From positions 1 through 12,629 of the forward strand of contig JAOAAI010000221.1 of NCBI GenBank assembly GCA_026418955.1: a stretch of DNA of 12,629 bases, given 5' to 3'. Of the stretch, positions 1 through 5,466 are shown piece after piece. Numbering within the stretch: position 1 is the stretch's first letter; every line of letters begins with the position of its first letter. Both the position numbers and the translations under genes were made by a program. The notes under the pieces were generated by a model. It did no database searches. It saw nothing but the letters and a program-made list of their open reading frames with translations, and was not told the DNA's origin. This DNA is from Candidatus Goldiibacteriota bacterium (lineage in GTDB: Bacteria > Oederibacteriota > PGYV01 > DSYL01).

Positions 1-24
1 GCGTCAGATGTGTATAAGAGACAG
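1..24 (+). other. Tn5/Nextera sequencing adapter remnant
   Basis: The segment ends with the 19-bp Tn5 mosaic end AGATGTGTATAAGAGACAG at positions 6-24, preceded by GCGTC, as in the Illumina Nextera read-1 adapter. It is library sequence, not biology. The assembly ends in a short-period repeat immediately next to it, so the contig probably stopped because reads could not resolve the repeat. True genomic sequence starts at about 25. Confidence 0.97.
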
Positions 25-247
25 CCCGAATACCCCGATATACCTGAATACCCCGAATACCCAGATGTACCCGAATACCCCGATATACCTGAATACCCCG
101 AATACCCAGATGTACCCGAATACCCAGATGTACCTGAATACCCCGAATACCCCGATATACCTGAATACCCCGAATACCCAGATATACCTGAATATCCCGA
201 ATACCCAGATGTACCTGAATATCCCGAATAACCTGATATACCTAATA
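25..247 (-). repeat. 9-bp coding microsatellite (Gly-X-Ser codons)
   Basis: About 25 tandem copies of a 9-bp unit, CCCGAATAC with variants such as CCAGATGTA and CCTGATATA on the + strand. Read leftward they encode Gly-Tyr-Ser, Gly-Thr-Ser and Gly-Ile-Ser. The tract is much richer in GC than the flanking DNA. Such arrays change length by slippage, so the true number of units is uncertain. Confidence 0.9.
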
Positions 248-413
248 TTCCTGAAATAGCATTTATTTTTGTATCGACATAATCTTTGTTAGGTATATCG
301 TTTAAATCGGAAAGTAAATTCTTATAATTAGATACAACACCTACACTTAAAACTCTATTTTCTTTAATTTCAAAATTCTTAATTCCGTCGACAAATATTT
401 TATATATAGACAT
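25..413 (-). CDS. Collagen-like (Gly-X-Ser)n phage structural protein, C-terminus missing
   Basis: This leftward reading frame starts at ATG 413-411 and stays open to the adapter, so its 3' end is lost. A non-repetitive N-terminal part of about 55 residues (starting MSIYKIFVDGIKNFEIKENR) leads into about 25 Gly-X-Ser triplets with X = Tyr, Ile or Thr (for example GYSGYSGTSGYSGIS). Such collagen-like triplet tracts are known in tailed-phage fibre and other virion proteins, where they form trimeric stalks; the fibre role is inferred here. The start codon directly abuts the TAA of the upstream gene (TAAATG, 416-411) and has no obvious Shine-Dalgarno site, so translation probably depends on termination and reinitiation. 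The copy number of triplets may be collapsed by assembly. Confidence 0.85.
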
Positions 414-725
414 TTAATTTAATACGTATGTAATATTATATTTAAAAATAGAATTAAGATTTCGCATATCGGAGACATAATCTAAAAATAAATAATTATT
501 TTCGTATCGAGAAGAAAAAGTAATACCTGTAGAATTTAAACAAGAAATAACACATAAATTACTTTTATTCTCGATAAAATTATAAGTTAAATGTATATTC
601 CCAGATTCGATTAAATTACCTCTAATAATAACATAAGTAATTAAAATTGCTTTATATTTAAAAAGATTAAAAACAAAAAGATTAGAAGGGGTTAATTGAT
701 TGTCTAAAAGAATAATCTCTTGCAT
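414..725 (-). CDS. Unknown 103-aa protein, probable phage structural accessory
   Basis: I do not recognise this family. The 103-residue product starts MQEIILLDNQLTPSNLF and is rich in Asn, Ile, Leu, Phe and Tyr. It has alternating hydrophobic stretches that suggest a beta-rich fold, and no signal peptide, membrane helix or catalytic motif. Its start lies only 3 bp after the stop of the 52-aa gene and its stop abuts the start of the collagen-like gene. The three genes therefore look translationally coupled on one leftward mRNA. No good Shine-Dalgarno site precedes the start (upstream minus-strand bases are TCTTAAAGT). Position next to a fibre-like gene suggests a virion or fibre-assembly role, but that is inference. 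Confidence 0.75.
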   Translation of the reverse strand: MQEIILLDNQLTPSNLFVFNLFKYKAILITYVIIRGNLIESGNIHLTYNFIENKSNLCVISCLNSTGITFSSRYENNYLFLDYVSDMRNLNSIFKYNITYVLN

Positions 726-728
726 ACT

Positions 729-887
729 TTAAGAGGAAAGAATAATTTTTTCCTCTTTTTCTTCTTCTTTATTCTCTTTTTTATCCTTTTTCTTCTTTTT
801 CTTTTCTTCTAACAACTTAAGTTTATCGTTTGTTTCTAAAGTTTCGATTAATAATTTAATTTTAGGATTAAGATTTGCTAAAAACAT
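729..887 (-). CDS. Small highly charged 52-aa protein
   Basis: A leftward frame runs from ATG 887-885 to TAA 731-729 and gives 52 residues. The first 25 form a plausible helix (MFLANLNPKIKLLIE...). The second half is almost only Lys and Glu, then ends IILSS. A Shine-Dalgarno-like AAGGTG sits about 6 nt upstream of the start. It is the first gene after the terminator at 944-993 and leads the three-gene unit that ends with the collagen-like protein. The family is not recognised; a charged coiled coil is the only structural prediction. Supported by tight packing and the start/stop arrangement, not by homology. Confidence 0.65.
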   Translation of the reverse strand: MFLANLNPKIKLLIETLETNDKLKLLEEKKKKKKDKKENKEEEKEEKIILSS

Positions 888-888
888 C

Positions 889-919
889 TTTACACCTTAT
901 ACAAAGTATAATACTTTGT
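889..919 (-). promoter_or_regulatory. Palindromic operator-like element and TATAAGGTGTAAA box
   Basis: Positions 901-919 read ACAAAGTATAATACTTTGT, an inverted repeat with 8-bp arms around a 3-nt centre. Directly next to it, 889-901 on the minus strand reads TATAAGGTGTAAA, the same 13-mer that occurs four times at 4937-5115. On the minus strand CTGGCA and TATAAG flank the palindrome at a 17-bp spacing, so it could be a promoter with an operator in its spacer. That reading puts the RNA start very close to the ATG and competes with AAGGTG acting as ribosome site, so the promoter call is weak. Confidence 0.4.
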
Positions 920-943
920 GCCAGTATATTTCTTATCCCGCCT

Positions 944-993
944 AAAAAAAAAATAAAGGAATTACCTGGCAGGCGGTATTTTCCTTTATTTTT
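944..993 (-). terminator. Intrinsic terminator after the 67-aa gene
   Basis: Arms 949-961 and 981-993 are perfectly complementary over 13 bp (core AAATAAAGGAA / TTCCTTTATTT). An inner TACC/GGTA stem (963-966 with 975-978) closes the loop TGGCAGGC. Read leftward, the stem is followed by a run of T from the A-tract at 944-950, as in a rho-independent terminator. The hairpin overlaps the TAA stop of the 986-1189 gene. Its outer stem has A-runs on one side and T-runs on the other, so it may also work in the + direction. Confidence 0.85.
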
Positions 994-1189
994 CTTCTAT
1001 ATATTTATTGTTATCTTTATCTTTTTGAAAAGAATATAATTCGTTTAAAATTTTTAAAGCACCTTGTATTTCAGATAAACGATAATTACATTGTTCTAAC
1101 ATTTGCAACAATTGCTCTCGTTTTAAAATAATATCTTTTAATTCTTTTTCGTAAATTGTAATTTTTTCTTTTAATAATTCTTCTTGCAT
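986..1189 (-). CDS. Small coiled-coil protein (67 aa)
   Basis: The 67-residue product (MQEELLKEKITIYEKELKDI...) is strongly helical. It has heptad-like spacing of Leu/Ile and many Lys/Glu through residues 1-55, so a coiled coil is likely. There is no catalytic motif and I do not recognise a family. A good Shine-Dalgarno site (AAGGAGAA, 7-8 nt before the ATG on the minus strand) supports the start. It lies 17 bp downstream of the glycosyltransferase-like gene on the same strand and ends inside an intrinsic terminator, so the two probably form one transcript. A chaperone or structural spacer role would fit but is a guess. Confidence 0.75.
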   Translation of the reverse strand: MQEELLKEKITIYEKELKDIILKREQLLQMLEQCNYRLSEIQGALKILNELYSFQKDKDNNKYIEEK

Positions 1190-1206
1190 TTATTTTCTCC
1201 TTTTTT

Positions 1207-1671
1207 TTAAAGAAAATTTAAAACTTCTTTAACATCAATAAAAGCATCTTCATTATATTCAGCATTCTCCCATAAATCAAATTGATTATCTCTTAAATAT
1301 TTTTTATCTTTTAAAAGATTAATATTTTCTACATGCCCAAATATTTCTGGATCAGATTGACTCCAAATAACAATTCCTGGCTTGTTAAGATACCAAGCCC
1401 AATGTTGAAAATATGTATCGACACTAATCCAAGTATAACAATTTTTAATCTCCGTAACTAAATCAAAAATATTTTTATCCCATAAATATTCGTCTATATT
1501 TAAAATCTTTTTTTCATCCCCGTATCCTATTTGCTTTAAAATAAAATTTAAATTTTTTTCTTTTAACAAAAAAACTAAATCTTCCCACCATTTAATCGGA
1601 GGATTTTTTGGATTTGGTTTACCGTTTCTTAACTCCTTCGACCAACATACTAACAAAATATTCTTTTGCAT
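1207..1671 (-). CDS. Glycosyltransferase family 9-like protein (GT-B, heptosyltransferase-like half)
   Basis: The 154-residue product resembles the C-terminal, nucleotide-sugar-binding half of GT9 (heptosyltransferase-type) enzymes. Residues 1-30 fit the first strand and the region before WWEDLVFLLKEKNLNFIL, where GT9 proteins read lysine/proline then a W-x-x-L helix. The later segment SVDTYFQHWAWYLNKPGIVI corresponds to the GT9 pattern of Asp, a helix with His, and 'xKPxxxxW'. It is followed by SQSDPEIFGH and ends with a helix like the usual C-terminus. At 154 residues it is about half a bacterial heptosyltransferase and lacks the N-terminal acceptor domain. Such short GT9-like genes occur in phages, where they may modify a virion or host surface glycan; that role is inferred. 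AGAGGT lies 5-6 nt before the start. Read from homology memory, not from a search. Confidence 0.55.
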   Translation of the reverse strand: MQKNILLVCWSKELRNGKPNPKNPPIKWWEDLVFLLKEKNLNFILKQIGYGDEKKILNIDEYLWDKNIFDLVTEIKNCYTWISVDTYFQHWAWYLNKPGIVIWSQSDPEIFGHVENINLLKDKKYLRDNQFDLWENAEYNEDAFIDVKEVLNFL

Positions 1672-1688
1672 TTTTACCTCTCTTTTTA

Positions 1689-1746
1689 TATTTATTCTTT
1701 TTTTTTATTTTTTTTTAAAAAAAAAAAATAAATATAAATATAAATA
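1689..1746. promoter_or_regulatory. Divergent T4-late-like promoter pair
   Basis: The gap 1672-1766 separates two divergent genes. The octamer AATAAATA appears facing each: minus strand at 1689-1696 (18 nt before the 1671 start) and plus strand at 1727-1734. On the plus strand it is followed by two overlapping TATAAATA copies (1733-1740 and 1739-1746), 21 nt before ATG 1767. TATAAATA is the T4 late promoter consensus. A T-run followed by an A-run (1697-1728) lies between the two octamers and forms a weak AT inverted repeat. AGGAGG at 1755-1760 serves the rightward gene. No sigma-70 -35 box is seen. Confidence 0.45.
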
Positions 1747-1766
1747 TAAAATTTAGGAGGAATTAA

Positions 1767-2117
1767 ATGTATTTAACAAAAGGAGATATTTTTAAATATG
1801 CAACAAAAAAAGAATTAAAAATCTTAAAAGAAATCTATTCTGCAGAACTTATTTCAATTTTAAAAAAATTAACAAATAATACAGAAAAATTTTTTAATTT
1901 TCTTGAAAAAATAAAAATTAAACTTGCAGAAAAAGGTCTAAAAGATAAACCAATTTATATTAAACTTATAAATATGGAAGAATATTTTAAAAAAAATAGA
2001 CATAATTTAAATCTTCTTTTTAAAAATTTAGAAACTACAGATAAAGCAACTTTTAACAACTTTTTTACAACTCTCGCTATACATTTAACTCCAAAAGATT
2101 TGCGCGATATACTTTAA
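1767..2117 (+). CDS. Unknown 116-aa Lys-rich helical protein
   Basis: The product (MYLTKGDIFKYATKKELKIL...) is predicted mainly alpha-helical, rich in Lys, Asn, Leu and Phe. It has no Cys, no membrane segment and no recognisable catalytic motif. The C-terminus (TTLAIHLTPKDLRDIL) is less charged and may pack against a partner. The start is well supported by AGGAGG 7 nt upstream and by late-like promoter boxes in the divergent gap. It is followed after 10 bp by a second helical protein, suggesting a two-gene unit. I do not recognise the family; a virion scaffold or tail-assembly accessory is possible from position only. Confidence 0.75.
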   Translation: MYLTKGDIFKYATKKELKILKEIYSAELISILKKLTNNTEKFFNFLEKIKIKLAEKGLKDKPIYIKLINMEEYFKKNRHNLNLLFKNLETTDKATFNNFFTTLAIHLTPKDLRDIL

Positions 2118-2127
2118 AAAAAAAAGG

Positions 2128-2646
2128 ATGGAAAATAATAATTTTAAAAATAAAATAAAAAATAATTTTAAAATTTTAAAAGAAATATTAACACACGAAA
2201 TATTTAACGAATTTAAAAATATTATATTAAACAAAGAACTTTTAGAAAATAATAACGAAAAAATATTCCTACTTTTAAAAATTTTAAGAAATATATATAT
2301 TAAAAAAAATATAAAAGAAATTAAAAAAAGAAATAAATATGTTCTTAATATATTACAAAAAATAGATAATTTTATCTTATTTTTAAATTACAACGAAGAA
2401 AATTTAAAAGAAATTATTTCATTTTTAATAAACAACAAAAATATAGATAATAAAATTAAAGACGAAAAATTTAAAAAAATATTAGAAATAAGAAAAAAAT
2501 TTAACGAAATAATTGTAAATATTTCTTTAATTTTAACACCCTTCGAAAAAAAACTTATTTCTAAAATTCTAAGAAAAGAAATAAAAGAAACTATTTTTAA
2601 TTTAACCGAAGAAGAACAAGAATGTCTAAAAAAATTCTGTTTTTAA
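2128..2646 (+). CDS. Unknown 172-aa Lys/Asn/Ile-rich helical protein
   Basis: This product begins MENNNFKNKIKNNFKILKEI and is built almost wholly of Lys, Asn, Ile, Leu, Phe and Glu. This largely reflects the AT-rich codon pool. Long amphipathic helices are predicted throughout; no domain is recognised. The start follows the previous stop by 10 bp. A weak AAAGG lies directly before the ATG, too close for a normal Shine-Dalgarno site, so expression may rely on coupling to the upstream gene. It ends LTEEEQECLKKFCF with the only two Cys residues. The gene converges on 2691-3065 with only a 44-bp A-rich gap, in which I see no convincing terminator. Confidence 0.7.
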   Translation: MENNNFKNKIKNNFKILKEILTHEIFNEFKNIILNKELLENNNEKIFLLLKILRNIYIKKNIKEIKKRNKYVLNILQKIDNFILFLNYNEENLKEIISFLINNKNIDNKIKDEKFKKILEIRKKFNEIIVNISLILTPFEKKLISKILRKEIKETIFNLTEEEQECLKKFCF

Positions 2647-2690
2647 AAAAAAAAATAATAATAATAATAAAAATATAAAAAATTTTCTCT

Positions 2691-3065
2691 TTATAAATTA
2701 GAAATTGCCTTTCTTAAAAATTCTTCTTCTTCTACACTTTCTTGCTTAAGATTAATTTGCTGTTGCGAAGAAGGAATATTTCTTTTAATATTAACCTGTC
2801 GCGGAGAAACAACATTCTGCTGCTGAGAAACAACATTCTGCGATTTTAATATACTGTTTAAAGTATCTAAAATCGTTTTTTGCAAAACAGGTTGTAAATT
2901 AGTTTGCAAATAATTTTGCAAAGTATTAACAATAACAGGCTTAATTAATTTTTCGATTGTTAAAGATACAGAATTAACTATCTTTTCGTAAGAAGAAGAA
3001 GAATTAATATCTTCTTTTTCTATATTAACATTATTTGCCTCTTTTAAAAAATTTTTAAAATACAT
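2691..3065 (-). CDS. Unknown 124-aa protein with Gln-rich C-terminal half
   Basis: Residues 1-30 are polar and include a Ser run (INSSSSYEK). Residues 30-75 form a likely amphipathic helix region (SLTIEKLIKPVIVNTLQNYL). Residues 75-110 are rich in Gln, Val and Ser with a repeated 'QNVVS' (two copies) followed by QQQ or PRQ. The end is acidic (SVEEEEFLRKAISNL). The family is not recognised. The layout of a helix followed by a flexible Gln/Ser tail and a short acidic end resembles phage scaffolding or tape-associated proteins only loosely. GAGGAG about 7 nt before the ATG and an AATAAATA box 28 nt upstream support the start. Confidence 0.7.
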   Translation of the reverse strand: MYFKNFLKEANNVNIEKEDINSSSSYEKIVNSVSLTIEKLIKPVIVNTLQNYLQTNLQPVLQKTILDTLNSILKSQNVVSQQQNVVSPRQVNIKRNIPSSQQQINLKQESVEEEEFLRKAISNL

Positions 3066-3092
3066 ATTTTCTCCTCTATCTCTTTTTAAAAA

Positions 3093-3134
3093 TATTTATT
3101 ATTTTTTTTCTTTTTTTCTAAAAAAAAATAAATA
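3093..3134. promoter_or_regulatory. Second divergent AATAAATA promoter pair
   Basis: The gap 3066-3154 has the same design as 1672-1766. AATAAATA occurs on the minus strand at 3093-3100 (28 nt before ATG 3065) and on the plus strand at 3127-3134 (21 nt before ATG 3155). A T-run then an A-run separates them. The plus-strand context AAAAATAAATA is identical in both gaps, and the distance to the start codon (21 nt) matches that of the last TATAAATA at 1739-1746. Given the AT content, single octamers mean little (copies also lie inside genes, for example 1002-1009). The four-for-four placement is what supports the call. Confidence 0.45.
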
Positions 3135-3154
3135 ATAAAAGGAATATAAAAAAA

Positions 3155-3850
3155 ATGAAACTACAAAATATTAAAAACTCTTTCGATACCGAAAGCCCTT
3201 TAAATTTTGATTATTTTAATATAAACGAAAATGTTGAAACAGAAACAATTGCAAATATTTTAAGAGAATACAACGAAATTGCAGGATTAACAGTAAATTG
3301 GTATAGATTATTAGATTCTAATAGCGGCATGGATCCAGTATTTTTAGAACGAGCAGATAAAAAATGGGCTCCCCCTATTCCAATTAAAGTCATTTTTGAA
3401 TATTTACAAGAAGTAATCGAAACACAAAAATATGGAATACAAATTCTTGACGAACTGAATATGATATGCGAAAAAAAGTATTGGGAAGAGAAAACAAAAA
3501 TAACAATGCCCCAAATCGGCGATTTATTTTTTGTCGAACATGTCGGTTTAATGTTCGAAGCTACAAACGTCGTCGATAGCGAAGCAAATTTTTGGGGAAA
3601 TAAATTAACTTGGAAAATAACAGCTAAAATATTCCATACCGAACACGAAGATAAAAATATAAACACAACAATTCAAGAAGCTGGATGGATGTCCGAAGAA
3701 ATAGAAACCCCCCTTATTCCTACCCCAGATACTAAATCCCCACACAAAGATAATCTTGAATATACAAATAATATAAATAAAAACATCGAAGAAAAATCTG
3801 AAGAATTACATACCTATACCCCAGGAGATAACCCATTCGGCAACTTTTAA
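3155..3850 (+). CDS. Putative phage neck protein (T4 gp14-like)
   Basis: The 231-residue product has a mixed alpha/beta composition and normal residue diversity, unlike the Lys/Asn-rich neighbours. The order of elements fits T4-type neck proteins (gp14 group). After an N-terminal helix comes NWYRLLDSNSGMDPVFLERA, then a segment starting PIPIKVIFEYLQEV. A helix LDELNMICEKKYWEE follows. Next is MPQIGDLFFVEHVGLMFEAT and a WKITAKIFHTE strand, corresponding to the 'GDL-hydrophobic ... F-E-hydrophobic' and 'y-x-L-x-c-x-x-F' pattern of that family. The C-terminal 50 residues are Pro/Asn/Glu-rich and probably disordered, ending NPFGNF. In T4, gp14 with gp13 completes the head-tail connector. This assignment is from remembered sequence patterns and is moderate. 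It converges with the next gene over overlapping stops. Confidence 0.45.
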   Translation: MKLQNIKNSFDTESPLNFDYFNINENVETETIANILREYNEIAGLTVNWYRLLDSNSGMDPVFLERADKKWAPPIPIKVIFEYLQEVIETQKYGIQILDELNMICEKKYWEEKTKITMPQIGDLFFVEHVGLMFEATNVVDSEANFWGNKLTWKITAKIFHTEHEDKNINTTIQEAGWMSEEIETPLIPTPDTKSPHKDNLEYTNNINKNIEEKSEELHTYTPGDNPFGNF

Positions 3851-4500
3851 TTTTCACAAAAATCAGAAAAGAAAAAAATATAAATATTATTCCTTTTATC
3901 CGGTTCTAATTCATCCTTTAAAATATTTGTATTATTTAAAATAATTCTTTTTAAAATTTTTATAATCTCTTCTACATCTTCCTCTTTTAAATTACTAACA
4001 TTTAAATAATCAAACAATTTAATGTTATATGTATCTAAAATATAATCCATCCTTACATCATAAATTTTCTGCAAAATAGAAAAAATATAACTCTCCGCCT
4101 GCTCCTTATCCATTTCAATATCTTGAATAAAAAGATAACAAGGATTATTATTAATTTTAGAAGAAATAAGAAATAAATTTTTATCTTCAAAAATTTCTTT
4201 TAAAAATTTATAAAATTTAAACCCTAATAATTGCAAAATAGATAATTTAAAATTAAAAATAATATCCTTCCAAAATAAATTGTCTCTAAAAATTAATAAA
4301 AAATAATTTTCTAAATCTTTCCAATATTCTTTAAAATTAAAATTTTTAAAAAAATTAATAAAATCTTTATCCTCATCCTGCAAAAAGAAATTCTGAATAA
4401 AAAAATAAACTAAATCTTCCTTATCTTTAAAAGAATATTCCAAATCTTTAACAATATCTATACTTTTTAAAGAATCTAAAAAATTATCCTTTACTTCCAT
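3847..4500 (-). CDS. Unknown 217-aa Phe/Asp-rich protein
   Basis: The product (MEVKDNFLDSLKSIDIVKDL...) is acidic and very rich in Phe, Leu, Ile, Asp and Lys, with a series of predicted helices and no recognised motif. The central segment around residues 110-145 (FLISSKINNNPCYLFIQDIE) looks like a beta-hairpin. Its stop shares the tetranucleotide TTAA (3847-3850) with the stop of the converging neck-protein candidate, so the two genes overlap by 4 bp. The start is preceded by AAGGAGG inside the end of the 49-aa membrane peptide gene, which overlaps it by 10 bp. The two are therefore translationally coupled on one leftward transcript. A baseplate or tail-associated role is possible by position only. 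Confidence 0.75.
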   Translation of the reverse strand: MEVKDNFLDSLKSIDIVKDLEYSFKDKEDLVYFFIQNFFLQDEDKDFINFFKNFNFKEYWKDLENYFLLIFRDNLFWKDIIFNFKLSILQLLGFKFYKFLKEIFEDKNLFLISSKINNNPCYLFIQDIEMDKEQAESYIFSILQKIYDVRMDYILDTYNIKLFDYLNVSNLKEEDVEEIIKILKRIILNNTNILKDELEPDKRNNIYIFFFSDFCEN

Positions 4501-4640
4501 TTTTCCTCCTTCTTATTACTTACTTTATTCCTATAATTTAATATATAAGGATAAATATTAAAAATAAAATACCCCAAAAAATAAGGAACTATTATAAATA
4601 TAATTAATAAAATAATAAAAACATATAATAAAATTTTCAT
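4491..4640 (-). CDS. Small single-span membrane peptide (49 aa)
   Basis: The frame runs from ATG 4640-4638 to TAA 4493-4491. Residues 3-28 are almost entirely hydrophobic (ILLYVFIILLIIFIIVPYFL at 3-22), forming one membrane helix. A short Tyr/Asn stretch and a basic tail (NKKEEKWK) follow. The orientation would be N-out/C-in or a signal anchor; no cleavage site is clear. The start is supported by GGAGGATAG just upstream and by a sigma-70-like promoter at 4658-4687. It overlaps the start of the 217-aa gene by 10 bp, and its last codons contain that gene's ribosome site. Small phage membrane peptides include holins, spanins and superinfection-exclusion factors; one span with no lysis neighbour does not decide among them. 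Confidence 0.75.
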   Translation of the reverse strand: MKILLYVFIILLIIFIIVPYFLGYFIFNIYPYILNYRNKVSNKKEEKWK

Positions 4641-4657
4641 TCTATCCTCCATATTTT

Positions 4658-4687
4658 ATTATACTTATTAAAAACTATTTTTGTAAA
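4658..4687 (-). promoter_or_regulatory. Sigma-70-like promoter for the 49-aa/217-aa unit
   Basis: On the minus strand TTTACA (4687-4682) and TATAAT (4663-4658) are separated by 18 bp. The -10 box is 18 bp before the ATG, which leaves a short leader holding GGAGGATAG. A second site at 11792-11821 has the same hexamers, the same 18-bp spacer and a similar TTTAATAA(A)AG before the -10, which strengthens both calls. Confidence 0.7.
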
Positions 4688-4747
4688 TATTTTCTTAAAT
4701 ATAAAAAATAATATAAAAAAAACAAATAATAATTAAAAGAAAAATAT

Positions 4748-5225
4748 GGAGAGTCCTCTTTGTAAAAAAATAATAAAAGTAAAGAAATATGGAGAGTCCT
4801 CATTGTAAAAAAATAATAAAGATAAAGAAATATGAAGAGTCCTCTTTATAAAATAAAGATAAGGAAATATGGAGAGTCCTTTTTATAAAAAGTATTTTTT
4901 TTTTAAAAAATAAAAATAATTTCCTTATAAAAGATATTTTACACCTTATAAAAGATGTTTTACACCTTATATATGGAGAGTCCTCTTTGTAAAAAAATAA
5001 TAAAAGTAAAGAGATATGGAGAGTCCTCATTGTAAAAAGTATTTTTTTTAAGAATAAAAATAATTTCCTTATAAAAGATGTTTTACACCTTATAAAAGAT
5101 ATTTTACACCTTATAAATGGAGAGTTCTCTTTATAAAAAGTATTTTTTAAACTTTTTTTAAAAAAATATATTTTTAAAAGATTGTTTTTTGGGGAATAAA
5201 GTGAAGCCAAATATGGAGAGTCCTC
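4748..5225. repeat. Noncoding array of GGAGAGTCCTC and TTTACACCTTATA boxes
   Basis: Eight copies of GGAGAGTCCTC or one- to two-base variants start at 4748, 4791, 4834, 4871, 4975, 5018, 5119 and 5215. Spacings are 43 bp three times, 37, 104, 101 and 96. Between them, TTTTACACCTTATA occurs exactly at 4937, 4958, 5081 and 5102, as two pairs with 21-bp spacing. A larger unit of about 101-104 bp (box, T-run, AAAAATAATTTCCTTATAAAAGAT, box pair) is duplicated. The array lies between the end of the AAA+ gene and the promoter of the membrane peptide gene. It has no credible gene. Candidates are a replication origin or packaging region, or a multi-site regulator-binding region. Confidence 0.85.
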
Positions 5226-5246
5226 ACAAAGTAATATATTTTTTAT

Positions 5247-5382
5247 AACTAATATTTTTTATATATATAACTAAATTATCTTTTTTGGGGCTTTAATAAT
5301 AAATATGTTTTTACAACTAATATTTTATATACTTATAATTAAAATTCTTTTTTTTGGCTTTTATTTATAAAATATATTTTTT
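5247..5382. repeat. Degenerate 68-bp tandem duplication in AT-rich noncoding DNA
   Basis: The segment from about 5247 (AACTAATATTTTTTATAT) is repeated from 5315 (AACTAATATTTTATATAC). Each copy is followed by a T-run and then GGGGCTTT or GGCTTTT. Copies are diverged and differ by small indels. The rest of 5226-5466 is A/T-only or nearly so, with AT inverted repeats (for example 5391-5399 with 5418-5426), and contains no gene that I can support. It could hold the terminator of the AAA+ gene, but no clear GC stem is present. Confidence 0.5.
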
Positions 5383-5466
5383 TTAAAAAAAAATTTATAA
5401 TTTAAATATATAAAAAATATAAATTTAATTTATTTATAATTTTTATTTTTTTTTTTATTTTTATTT

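Noticed and set aside
8..259. Rightward frames encoding Pro-Glu-Tyr-Pro-Asp or Asn-Thr-Pro repeats
   Set aside because: They are antisense shadows of the Gly-X-Ser repeat, begin inside the sequencing adapter and lack a ribosome site. The leftward frame has a real start and a non-repetitive N-terminus.
3211..3666. Leftward 151-codon ORF opposite the neck-protein candidate
   Set aside because: The rightward frame has a ribosome region, promoter boxes and a protein-like composition. The antisense frame has none of these.
4747..4880. Repeated 20-codon ORFs starting at the ATG of each ATGGAGAGTCCTC box
   Set aside because: Starts and stops recur because of the 43-bp period. No Shine-Dalgarno site precedes them, and the spacers vary without respect to codons.
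4800..5210. Leftward 136-codon frame rich in Phe, Ile, Lys and Ser
   Set aside because: It lies wholly in the noncoding repeat array, starts with TTG without a ribosome site, and its peptide merely mirrors the DNA repeats.
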